A stretch of 64,000 nucleotides of DNA, from the NCBI GenBank assembly GCA_019915015.1, contig JAHBBC010000043.1, forward strand, positions 143,111 to 207,110, read 5' to 3'. The number at the start of each line of letters is the position of its first letter. Positions within the stretch are counted from its first letter, which is position 1. Below the pieces are notes generated by a model. The model had not been told where the DNA came from, searched no databases, and saw only the letters and a program-made list of their open reading frames with translations. Positions 22,674 through 34,247 of the stretch are shown here, piece after piece. The translations under genes and the position numbers were made by a program. The DNA comes from Auriscalpium vulgare (Eukaryota; Basidiomycota; Agaricomycetes; Russulales; Auriscalpiaceae).

Positions 22674-23229
22674 GATGGGCGTCCAACTGGTAGTGAGGCG
22701 GATATATACTGATATCCAATCCTCAGAGCGCAGTAGTGGACGTATCGATTTGAGGGAGTACAGTCAGGGTCCCGAGACTACGCACGGCAAATCCTGCTCG
22801 GTGTACAAGTGGGACACGGTGACTAGGACTTGGATCGGAGGACGCGAGAGGCTGGGGGAGAGGACAATAGTGTGCGGGCTAGACACGGCACGGATCACCG
22901 AAATGATGCAGTGCTGGAGACGCGACGGGCGAGCTCCCAAGAATGTGTCACGGAAGCTAGGAATGTCGGAGGGGACACCAGGACTATTTTGAAAGTCGAA
23001 GGGGAATTACGCAGCGGTGGCAATGGTCAGGGGAATATATCGAGGACGAGAGGGATGAAGTATGAGGCGGTGACAAAGGAACAGAGGGGCGTATATAAGC
23101 CTGATCTCTGCGTTGAAGGTGCGGGGTGTCGAGGGAGAGAGTGGTGAGGCGTAGGGAGATTTTGAAGGGCAAGAGGGGATTTGTTGAGGGTCGTGGTATT
23201 GATATTCGTATTGATATTGCGGCGTGGTG
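22674..23229 (+). mobile_element. LTR-like repeat R1, copy 2 (truncated)
   Basis: A direct copy of R1, beginning TGATGGGCGTCCAACTGGTA and including the same TATATAAG promoter-like motif near 23090. It matches copy 1 until GCGGCGTGGT at about 23229 and then breaks off into unrelated sequence, so it is truncated at its 3' side. Confidence 0.55.
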
Positions 23230-26107
23230 ATGAGATGAACCCTGGGGAAGGCCCTGGGAACGTCGATAGAAATGGAGGGAGCGAGCGGTCAACCGCTGGC
23301 CCAAGAGGTGGGGGATCAGAGGAAGAAACCCAAGATCGCGACCGTGACCCGAACCAACCCACCCAGGACCCCGCGGGTCCTGGCCTTTCTCCCTAGCCTG
23401 CACTCCCCGCCCTGTCCGGCTGTCGGGCGATGCATCCTCTCCTGTTGGTATCTGTCCCGTCCGCCCACGCCCCCCATCGTGAGTCCCGTCTTGGTCACCG
23501 TGTAGTACCGACTGACCGACCCGACCGCCTGCGTCCGTACCGTTCGTAGCAGCTATCCTAGAATATAAACGTCAGTCACAAACATCCTATCACACTGTAT
23601 CACTCCAGTCTGCGGTTGGGTCTGGGCAGCGTGGCCCGTAGTATCGCGGAAGAGGTGCGACTCGAGAGCCGGTACTGCTCAACCGCCTAAGTCATCTTGC
23701 CAGCCCAGTCGGACGAGGTCGCGTCTTTGCGGAGGTCGCTACGATGTGGAAATGAAAGGTGTAGTCTCGGTGATGGGCACCAGACAGTAGTAGGGCGGAA
23801 ATGGGTAGGTTTCCTATCCCTAGAGCGCTGTCAGTGGTACCGCGTTGTTGTGCGAGCGAGTCGTCACGTTCCCAAAGGTTCGCGAAGTGACTCCACCGAC
23901 ACGTGGATTGTTGTCGTAACGAGGATGCGGATCGGAATGAGGGTTCGGCGTGTGCGCCGGACCAGGAAACGAGAAGGGGAGAGCGTACGAGTCACCGAAG
24001 TGACGAACACACGAAGTCGCGACGAGCAAGCTCCAAAGTTGGACGCGGAGGAACGCGGAATGACGACGGAGGGAGGGAGAGAGAGATCAACGTAACACGA
24101 GGTTCGGCTTTATACATTGATCGGTGTGGTGGGTAGTTGGGTGACTTCGGACAACTTCGGCTTGGGGACGAAGTTATGTGTAATGGGGAACACGTTCGTC
24201 GTGGGCCTGAGTTTGAGGAGGCCTCGAAGGTGATATCAGAGTGAATGAAGGTCTGTCAATGGCGATGTTCGAGAGGCGAGGTTTGGTCGACAATGTTCGA
24301 GAGGCGAGGTTCGGAAGGGGAATTCGGGAGGCGAGGTTCGGAAAGCGAAGTTGGGGTACGTGGTGCGAAAGGCGAAGGTCAAAAGCGAAGTCGAAGTTGA
24401 GCGTATTGGGGCGTGCGGCGTAGTCGAAAGTGAGGTTACGGGCGATAAGGAGAACGAGGGAGTACAACGACAGTAAGAGCTGTTGATGCGGGCGGTTTGC
24501 AACGTCTCTTTCGAGATGCTGACTATGAGGGGGGAAAGTAACTTGTTATCCGGTGTGCTATCAAGTTGTATTTAAGCTACAGCGAGTGCGAGACCGTATC
24601 GCACGGAAACAAACATAGGTAGGTGCGTACAGAGACGAAACACGAGCGAAGTGGATAAAGATCATGTGTCGCAAGTCGAGGTGGGTTGTAACGAGCATAT
24701 GTAGCGAGAGAGAGCTCTCATGGAGATCAAGAACGATGGATACCAAACAAACAATCAGCGCTGTCGCTATGATGTGATACACAGAAGGATATAGAACGAA
24801 CGATGTTGTGGAGACACGCCTCAGCGGTACAAGGCGCGCCAGACGTATAACCGTGAGCCGAAGTTACAGCGAGTGGCGGACGATGTCCCGAAGTGGCTTG
24901 GAAGGTAGCCATGGCTTCGGGCTTGGTTCGCCTCGGCTCGGAAAGGTCGGGACGATAGAGGGGATCAATCGGGAACACTATAAGTGAGGGGGAGAACCGG
25001 ACAGGGAAGTATCGGGTGGCAGCCGGTCGTCTTGGAGATATGCTCACGGGACGTTTCACTACACTGATCTTGGTCTGGCAGCGACTTTGTGGCGTGTCTG
25101 CTGCTGATGGGCCGAAAGGTCTCGACCGAACCACGTGCGGGCGCCTCGGGGTGACTGGAAACGAGGCCGAAGCGCTGGAAAGTTCGGAGCCGAAGTCACC
25201 TGACTTCAGAACTTTCCAAAGTGGCTGTGCCGAAACGGCGGAAACGGCGGTCCGGAGACCAAAGTCACGTGACTTTGGTTCAACATGAAAAACCGAAAAG
25301 TTGCGGTGGAATCCCCGCTTGACGGGGAATCAGGTGTATCATCGGGTGTAGGCCCAAGGTCCCCAAAAGTGTCTATACAAGAGCTCAAACCGCATCTATA
25401 TACTGCTGCTTCGTCAGCTCCCCCACGGTCCGTGCACTCGTGCCCTGCTAAGTCTCGCCTCTCTACGGTACGCCTCCCCTACACTGTCTCGTTAGCGCAG
25501 CTGTGTCGCCTTGCCTCGGGAGCAGCGCATGGTGGTCGTGTTGGTGCCTCAACGCCCTACGGGCGTCTCGGGGGTGTGTGTCCGTCTGTAGCGGTGCGAT
25601 CAGCCTGTTTCGGTGCCTGTAGCGCGGCGGGTCCCATCATCCTCCCCCCAACTGAGCTACCGACTGTCCTCAGTCGGCAAATCCCCGGACAGCCCCGCCT
25701 GATAGAAGCTCCCTCCTGTCGTCTTGATGAGTCGTCAGGTAGCGTCGCACCGCCGCCCGAACCCACCAAACTCCCTACGAACCCCCCACACACCACCATG
25801 ACCTGGTCTCCCACACGTACCGTTGCGGTACTCTCTTACTATACCACCTGGGTTGGGCACCCAGCGCGGACTTCCCACTTGCGGCAGCCGCCGAGGCGAT
25901 CGAGTCGCGCGAGCGTTGGGCGCAGGAGGTGTTGGCTGTCATCGTACGATTCCCCTCTTTTCCCGCACTATTGTTGCGCTAATCGTCCGCTCCCATCGGT
26001 TGTAGGAATCCATCACCGATTCCGACCCCAGGCTGATCAGTGGACATCGGGGGTGGCGGAGATAACGTCGCTGTGATGGAGCGTGTGGTGGTCGGCGATG
26101 TTGGGGC
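23230..26107. other. Transposon-nest sequence, no intact gene
   Basis: Open frames up to 263 codons (25285-26076) lack recognisable domains. Near 25,630-25,700 the stretch CATCCTCCCCCCAACTGA resembles one near 28,063, suggesting shared retroelement leader sequence. I cannot assign an element. Confidence 0.35.
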
Positions 26108-26110
26108 GAT

Positions 26111-27915
26111 CACCAGTCCATGTAGTCTCATTAAAAATAAGACCGGTAGTTACCGGTCAGTTCATTTCAAGAATAGACCGGTAACATTATCCATTTAAAT
26201 GAATCGACGTACGACGACGCATCAGTCATTAAAAATGCTTCGGGGTGTAAAAATGCTTCGATGCTATTGGCTACGGAAAAATCGGATAAAATCGGCAAAA
26301 ATGGTGAAAAAATTCAGTCGGCGCTTGTTCCCACGGGCACGGACCAAAATGAACCATTATAAATGGCTACCGGTAAAACAAATTGGCACCTATAGGGTTC
26401 AAAAAAATGGGGGAAAACCTGGATAAATTGGCATATATTAGGGAGCATCAAATGCCACCCGATTTCGGCTCCCACGCGCCAAAATGTTCCCACGGTCCCA
26501 AAAAATGCCATTTTTTATCATTCACACTGGTATATAACCCTTTCCGTAGGCCCTAGGAAAACCCATTGATGACAATACAGTACGTATATGAGGTGGAATT
26601 ACATGTGAGCCATATATACAGACTGTCCTAGCCCAGTCCATTGGAATGGGAAGTGGATGGACCCACAAACAAACAGAGTATATCATAAGGAATATCCTAC
26701 AGCCATGATCTTGTTTACCTAAGCTACCAAAATTTGCACACAAATAGCTCTCAATACTTTAAGACTTATAGTAGATTTTTCATGACCCAAGCCCCCCCTC
26801 AATTCTTCTCAAACACAATTTCTTTAGTATTTATGCTGTTGAGATAGTATTAATGGACACATTTTGACTACTTTTGTATACATTTGGCAGGGTCTGACCG
26901 CTGTAGATGCCCAGTCACAATGCAGCTAGTCTCTACCTTCATATTACATATTTAACATACCACCCTGGAGAGCTATTAGGCATACTCCATTCTTTTGGGC
27001 TAAAACATATAAATAATGAATATATGTGTGTTGAATGCAGCCTACCAATGACTTCAAACAATGGTATGTTAAATATGTAATATGAAGGTAGGATCTAGCT
27101 GCATTGTGACTGGGCATCTACAGCGGTCAGACCCTGCCAAATGTATACAAAAGTAGTCAAAATGTGTCCATTAATACTATCTCAACAGCATAAATACTAA
27201 AGAAATTGTGTTTGAGAAGAATTGAGGGGGGGCTTGGGTCATGAAAAATCTACTATAAGTCTTAAAGTATTGAGAGCTATTTGTGTGCAAATTTTGGTAG
27301 CTTAGGTAAACAAGATCATGGCTGTAGGATATTCCTTATGATATACTCTGTTTGTTTGTGGGTCCATCCACTTCCCATTCCAATGGACTGGGCTTAGGAC
27401 AGTCTGTATATATGGCTCACATGTAATTCCACCTCATATACGTACTGTATTGTCATCAATGGGTTTTCCTAGGGCCTACGGAAAGGGTTATATACCAGTG
27501 TGAATGATAAAAAATGGCATTTTTTGGGACCGTGGGAACATTTTGGCGCGTGGGAGCCGAAATCGGGTGGCATTTGATGCTCCCTAATATATGCCAATTT
27601 ATCCAGGTTTTCCCCCATTTTTTTGAACCCTATAGGTGCCAATTTGTTTTACCGGTAGCCATTTATAATGGTTCATTTTGGTCCCGTGCCCGTGGGAACA
27701 AGCGCCGACTGAATTTTTTCACCATTTTTGCCGATTTTATCCGATTTTTCCGTAGCCAATAGCATCGAAGCATTTTTACACCCCGAAGCATTTTTAATGA
27801 CTGATGCGTCGTCGTACGTCGATTCATTTAAATGGATAACGTTACCGGTCTATTCTTGAAATGAACTGACCGGTAACTACCGGTCTTATTTTTAATGAGA
27901 CTACATGGACTGGTG
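26111..27915. repeat. Giant palindrome 1, long-TIR element
   Basis: Two arms of about 853 bp (26111-26963 and 27062-27915) are near-perfect reverse complements around a 98 bp loop. The ends are CACCAGTCCATGTAG...CTACATGGACTGGTG, flanked by GAT on both sides (26108-26110 and 27916-27918), a possible 3 bp target duplication. No transposase is encoded. It is read as a non-autonomous foldback DNA element, perhaps CACTA-like from the 3 bp duplication and CAC terminus. The symmetry is seen; the superfamily is inferred. Confidence 0.85.
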
Positions 27916-28195
27916 GATTTGATGGGTCGGGATTCTGTTGCGCGTGGTCGGTTCCAACTTTGTCTCCCTTCTGGCCACTTGTTCCTCGTGTGCCATGCGC
28001 GGACTGGTCACCCATCGCCGAGGAAATCCCTATCTTTCTCCTCGTCGCTCGCGACTGGCCATCCTCCCCCCAACTGAAATCTGCGCCTGCCCTCAGACGT
28101 GCATTCCCAGGCAAACCGCGGCGCATCGGGTCGCGACAAGTGCCCGACGGCGTACATAACGCAGGCGGTCGGTGCCTGCGACCCATCGTCTGTCA

Positions 28196-29323
28196 TGTCG
28201 TCCACCTTTGCCCTTGAGTCGCGCGCACTCGCCCTTGTCGGCTTACTCCTCACGCCCCCTGCCATTGACCTGGAGACCGCCCCCGTAGGGACCCTGGTCG
28301 CGGCTCGTGAAGAGTGGGGTCGCAAGGTTGCCGCCCTCTATGTAAGCCCTCGTGTCATTGTCGCGATCGTCGCTCACGCTGGTGCGGGGTTGTTCCAGGG
28401 CGAAGTCTTTAATACGGCGAAGCCGTCTGTCCTCCGTCTGGTGCAGGCGATTGCGGGCCCTATCTTCGAGATGTTGTTCACCGTGTCCCCCGAGTCGCGT
28501 TGCCTTCGCCGAGTGGGGTGGTATTCTCATCAGCGACATCGCGCCCCCAACGTCCGCTCCACTCGACCCGACATTCGCTGTTCGCCCTATTGCTGGCTTC
28601 ACCTTTCCCAACAATCGCGATCATGCTTGGCAGCTCACCCGCCTTTGCGAGGGTGCGCTGTGGGCAGCGTTCGAGTCGGGTCGCACGTCCGTCCCTCAGT
28701 ACCGCCGCAGCCTCGGTGAGCTCTGCCTGGCCGCTCATCCTACTGGTCGCGGCGCGGGTATCGACGCGACCGTGCACGCGGAGTTTATCGCCGCCATGGA
28801 AGCTTGCGCGTCCGTGCTCCAGCGCCTGAATGGCGGGGAAGAAGCCCTCCTGTCCGAAGTCCATCGCCTCTCCTACTCGACCACTGGCGTATCCCTTCCC
28901 GACCTCCTGCGCACCCCCGCGCACCCCCTCTCCGACACTCTTATCACCCACACTACCGAGACGGTGGCGACCTTGGAATCGGTCTATGCTACCATCGCTC
29001 AAGTTGCGCGGCCCGACGATCGGAGCGCGCGCGGTTGCTGGGGTCCCTACGTTGACGCCTTTGATTCGGCGGATGGGTCGCTGGAGGCCGCCGCGGCGGC
29101 GTTTCTTCGCGACTCATTGCAGTGGGCCACGATCGACAGTCTCCACGCCCGGACTGCGATAGAGAGCGTGATCCTCGCGTTGAACCTGCCCACTCAATTG
29201 TTGGCCGACATCCACAGCAACCCGACGATGTTCCTGGATGAGATCGTGACGTTTCGCGCTGTTCCGATGGGGTGGCAGAACGTACACCGCGGTCACCGAG
29301 GCGGAGCCGCAAATCGGGGTTGA
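28196..29323 (+). pseudogene. Unrecognised protein, one frameshift
   Basis: An open frame from ATG 28196 (MSSTFALESRALALVGLLLT) runs about 100 codons to near 28493, then continues sensibly in the next frame to 29323. The shift lies at a run of five C's (GTCCCCCGAG). The combined product is about 370 residues, helical, Ala/Leu-rich, with GFTFPNNRDHAWQLTRLCEG and CWGPYVDAFDSADGSLEAAA. I recognise no domain. It sits between the two giant palindromes, so it may be a transposon gene or a captured host gene. Confidence 0.45.
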
Positions 29324-30077
29324 GTCAGCCAGCCGGGGCGCATTCCCCGCAATGACCCTGCCGTACTGTAGAGTTGTTGGGGCGTCGGGGCGTCGAGAAG
29401 CAGAGGGAAAGAAAGAGCCCGCGTTAGTGTAGCCATTTTGCGCCTGCATGTACGTCGTTGAATGCCTCCCAATAGAACTGTCAGAGTTCCGACCCATTGC
29501 CAGCTTCTGCGACGCCCGTGCGCAGAGGTCGCGTGTCTAGGAGGGACGGGCGCCAACGACTTGTGAAGATTCGCTCGCGCCAGGGGCACGTGATCGCCAC
29601 GTGGCTTCGGAGCCGCGTGCGTCGTCCCGCAGCGGCCCGGTGTACATCGCGGTATCAAATCAACGATCGCTGATCCGATCGCGGATCGACCCGGCATCGT
29701 GGGCGCTCGGAGGCAAAACCAGCGCTCTGGCCGGGCCACGCGGCCGGTCGCTCCCACGCACGCGCCATTGTTCGTGCGCTTGTCCTCTTCCCCTCGCCTC
29801 GCTCGCTCACCTTCCCACCGCCACAATTCCCTGCGTTATGGACGCCGCCTCTCGCTGATGCGACCGCCACCCGTGCGATGCTGGACCTCCAGCTGGGTTT
29901 GCTCGATGCCATGGCGAGCGACGCGACCACCGAAGAGCAGCTCGCCTTGCTGCGCCCGCAAGTCCGCCAGCTCCTGGTGCGCCCGTTCCCTCTCCCTCAT
30001 TAGCTGACCTGGCCCCCTTTTGTCCTGATTGTCTAGCGCTCCTACTACAACGCCCGGGGGCGCGGTGTGGCGTTCTC
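29324..30077. other. Nest sequence left of palindrome 2, no intact gene
   Basis: A short coding-like patch near 29,830-29,970 reads LDLQLGLLDAMASDATTEEQ and LALLRPQVRQLL followed by a GTGCGC donor-like site. It may be an exon of a transposon gene. Nothing else is supported. Confidence 0.3.
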
Positions 30078-32360
30078 CACCAGTCCCTGTAGTATAATAA
30101 GAAATAAGACCGATGACCATCGGTGTGCTAGTTTCGAGGATTGACCGATAAGGATATCATTTTAAATGGGTCGGCATAGGAGATATTTAAAATGATTCCG
30201 ACGGTAAAAATGTTGTGATCCTATTGGCTACGGAAAAATCGGCTAAAATCTGATAAATGTTGAAAAAATTCAGTCCGCGTCGGTTCCCACGGATACGGGA
30301 CGGAAATAAATCATTTTAAATGATTACCAGTACTACGAATAGCTGCCCGTAGGGCTTGGAAAAATAGGGAAACATACGGAGAAATCGGAATATATTTGGG
30401 GGCGTCGGTGTCTAGCCGATATCTATTCCCACGCGTCAACATATTCCCACGGTCCCAAGAAATGCTATTTTTAATCATTTGCGCTGGTATATAATCCTTT
30501 CTGTAGGCCCTGGGAAATCCCATTGACAACCATACAGTGCATGTATGATGTAGACTTACATGTAGTCCATATATACAAACTGCTTGAAGCCCATTCTATT
30601 CAAATGCGAGCTGGACGGAACCACAAACCAGGAAAGTATCTGATACAGAATATCCTGCAGGCATGATCTTCTTTACCTAAGCAACCAAACTTTGTACACA
30701 GATAGCTCTCAACACTTCAAGACTTATAGTATGTTTTCCGTGACCCAAGCCCCCCCTCAATTCTTCTCAAACACAATTTCTTTAGTATCTATGCTATTGA
30801 AATAACATTGATATACATATTTCGACTCCTTATGAATACATTTGGCATGTTCTGACTGCCATAGATGCACAGTGAAAATAACATCACTGTCTACCACTAC
30901 TTTTCCCATTTACCATCTTCTCCTTTGAAGCCTCAGGTAAGCTGCATTCAATATATATATTCAATATCTATATGTTTTGGCCCAAAAGAATGGAGTGTGC
31001 TTAATAGCTCCCCAAGACTTGGTCAATAAAATTCCCAAATATTTCAGAGTACTCACAGACCATGCCCCACCCACTGCTATAAGTATTGTATTCCTTCAAG
31101 GAGTTGGTAGATAGTACTGTACTTCTGCTCTGATACAGCCTATACTACTGTCCTTGTCCGATGCATGTGCAATAGCAAATGGTCCTTTCTTCTTCCACTG
31201 AATCTTGACTTGTGATATCAGCTTAGTTGAGCATAAGCCTATGATAACTGAGAATAAGCCCATTCATATATACATGTACAAGCCTGGGACCATTCTATAT
31301 CTTAGAGGGTATGTCAGAGTGGAAGTACAGTACCATCTACCAAATCTTTGTATGATTCCAATACTTATAGCAGTAGGTTGGACATGGTATGAGAGTGCTC
31401 CGAAATATTTGGGGATTATATTGACCGAATCCTGGAAAGCAATAGTAATAGGCACACTGCATTCTTTTGGGCCAAAATATATAAATAATGAATATATGTG
31501 CAGTCTACCCATGCTTCAGCATGGTAAATATAGAAAGTAATGATAGAGACTAGTTGCACTTTGACTGGGCATCTACAGCAGTCAGACCATGCCAAATGTA
31601 TTCAAAAGTAGTCCAGATATGTATATCAATACTATTTCAACAGCGTAAATACTAAATAAATTGTGTTTGAGAAGAATTGAGGGGGGGCTTGGGTCACGGA
31701 AAACATACTATAAGTCTTGAAGTGTTGAGAGCTATCTGTGTACAAAGTTTGGTTGCTTAGGTAAAGAAGATCATGCCTGCAGGATATTCTGTATCAGATA
31801 CTTTCCTGGTTTGTGGTTCTGTCCAGCTCACATTTGCATAAAATGGGCTTCAAGCAGTTTTTATATGGGGACTACATGTAAGTCTACATCATACATGCAC
31901 TGTATGGTTGTCAATGGGTTTTCCCAGGGCCTACAGAAAGGATTATATACCAGCGCAAATGATTAAAAATAGCATTTCTTGGGACCGTGGGAATATGTTG
32001 ACGCGTGGGAATAGATATCGGCTAGACACCGACGCCCCCAAATATATTCCGATTTCTCCGTATGTTTCCCTATTTTTCCAAGCCCTACGGGCAGCTATTC
32101 GTAGTACTGGTAATCATTTAAAATGATTTATTTCCGTCCCGTACCTGTGGGAACTGACGCGGGCTGAATTTTTTCAACATTTTATCAGATTTTAGCCGAT
32201 TTTTCCGTAGCCAATAGGATCACAACATTTTTACCGTTGGAATCATTTTAAATATCTCCTACGCCGACCCATTTAAAATGATCTCCTTATCGGTCAATCC
32301 TCGAAACTAGCACACCGATGGTCATCGGTGTTATTTCTTATTATACTACAGGGACTGGTG
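30078..32360. repeat. Giant palindrome 2, same family as palindrome 1
   Basis: Imperfect inverted arms of about 1.07 kb (about 30078-31145 and 31305-32360) surround a loop of about 160 bp. The ends are CACCAGTCCCTGTAGT...ACTACAGGGACTGGTG, close to palindrome 1. The inner arms share blocks with palindrome 1 (for example GAGAAGAATTGAGGGGGGGC). The flanking trinucleotides differ (CTC and TAG), so no target duplication is visible. No transposase is encoded. Confidence 0.85.
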
Positions 32361-33290
32361 TAGCCGCGCATTTTGCACTTCACCCCCTAGCGGCGATCGT
32401 AAGTCGAAACTAAACCTAAACTATACCTTAATTCAACGATCCTCTCTTGCCACATCCCTCGTATACTCACTCCCCCGTGTCCACCTTGTACTCCCTGTGA
32501 TATCTGACCCACATCTTCCGTGTTTTAGATCGTATTTGGCTCCTATGTCAACGTCCGTACGATACGGATTCTGACTCGATTGTCGTACAAATAGTTCTGA
32601 GTTGCTCGAAGACGAAATAACAAGTTACTATTCCCCCTCGTACTCAGGATCTCAAAAGAGCCTCTGAAGTGGTCTGACTTCACCACAAACCGTTGCTCTA
32701 AGCTCTTAGACGCACGAACTTCGACCCAATACCATGCCACAATATCAATACGAATATCAATACCACGACCCTCAACAAATCCCCTCTCGCCTTTCGAAAT
32801 CTCCCTACGTCTCACCAATCTCTCCTTCGAAACCCCGCACCTTCAACGCAGAGATCAGGCTTATATACGCCCCTCTGTTCCTTCGCCACCGCCTCGTACT
32901 TCCTCCCTCTCGTCGTCGAAATATTCCCCCGACCATTGCCACCACTGCGTAACTCCCCTTCACCTTTCAAAATAGTCCTTGCGTCCCCTCCGACATTCCT
33001 AGCTTCCGTGACACATTCTTGGGAGCTCGCCCGTCGTGTCTCCAGCACTACATCATTTCGGTGATCCGTGTTGTGTCTAGCCCGCACGCTATTGTCCTCT
33101 CCCCTAGCCTCTCGTGCCCTCCGATCCAAGTCCAAGTCACCATGTCCCACTTGTTCACCGAGCAGGATTTGCCGTGCGTAGTCTTGGGACCCTGACTGAC
33201 TCCCTCAAATCGATACGTCCATTACTGCGCTCTGAGGAGTGGATATCAATATATATCTGCCTCACTACCGGTTGGACGCCCATCAGCGGG
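32361..33290 (-). mobile_element. LTR-like repeat R1, copy 3 (inverted)
   Basis: Reverse complement of copy 1 over about 930 bp with the same TG start (at about 33290) and TATATAAG motif. It ends at GCGGCTA directly against the terminus of palindrome 2, so one of the two is truncated there or the palindrome inserted into R1 and the other side was lost. Confidence 0.6.
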
Positions 33291-34247
33291 AAACCCCACC
33301 AGCGGTGGGGATCTTGCGTTTTGCTCTATTCTTTACCATCTGTAACCTTGTAGTTAGTAATTCGAATAAATAGATTTGCTCACTATAAAGGGTGTTCAAA
33401 AAAGTGTAATGTTGATGTTTTGCTGTCTTACGGTTCACACGAAGGAATGCAACCAGTGTGCTACGATTGTAGACGATGAATGTGTACAGGATGTGTTGGA
33501 TGTAAGTTGCCACCTCCCTGCCCAAGGGAGGCAGCCTAAGTACTACAACCCAAACAGGTGTCAACACCCTGTTTAGGTAACTGTGCGAGCTCGTGGCCGC
33601 TACAGTTCCCTGACATGCTAGCTCACAGCGTCAGGGCCCGCGCTAGACGACCGCTAGTCGTCAGCGCCGCATCCATCTTTCCCGTACTCCCTTACACCGC
33701 ACCAGTACGTGTGCGCATCCCGGACGCACCCGTGTCACATCAACGCTCGCCTTCCTTGCTCTTGCTTGACACTTGAATACTCCTCGAGCTCGGCGGGAGT
33801 CGCCCTCTCCTCACAAGTTCTTATTGACTTTGTATGTTGTTTTTCGCTTACGCGGTTGGGACACGCGCCTCGTGGATTCCACAAGGCCCTACCCACCGTT
33901 GGATCCTCTCCGACCTTCTCTCGCTATCCTCTGCTTGGAGTCTGAGCAGTGACCTTACCTTGTTCTGCAGGTGCATTGCTGTTCATACCTACTATGAGTA
34001 TTTGAAAGTTGGACAATGATACATGATACCAACTAAGCATACAAGACTTGGAGGAACTAGTCAGTGTCAGAATCCCCATTACAGTTCTCTACTACACATT
34101 TCTATATCTTGAAAGGGCATGAGAATGTACCAACATGACAATATAAATATTCTGTTTAAGGCACAAAGGCATATTATCTGGCCTTTTTAGTCTGATTTTG
34201 ATCTGAGTGCAATTGAGACAAACTTTCTAATACTCTCTCTCGATCAT
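33291..34247. other. Intergenic / nest edge, no gene seen
   Basis: This holds the 3' flank of NLR-B. The part just left of 34248 still encodes the out-of-frame end of the NLR-B TPR array on the minus strand. Confidence 0.4.

Noticed and set aside
26314..27762. Matching short open frames in both arms of palindrome 1
   Set aside because: They are the same arm sequence read twice and resemble no transposase.
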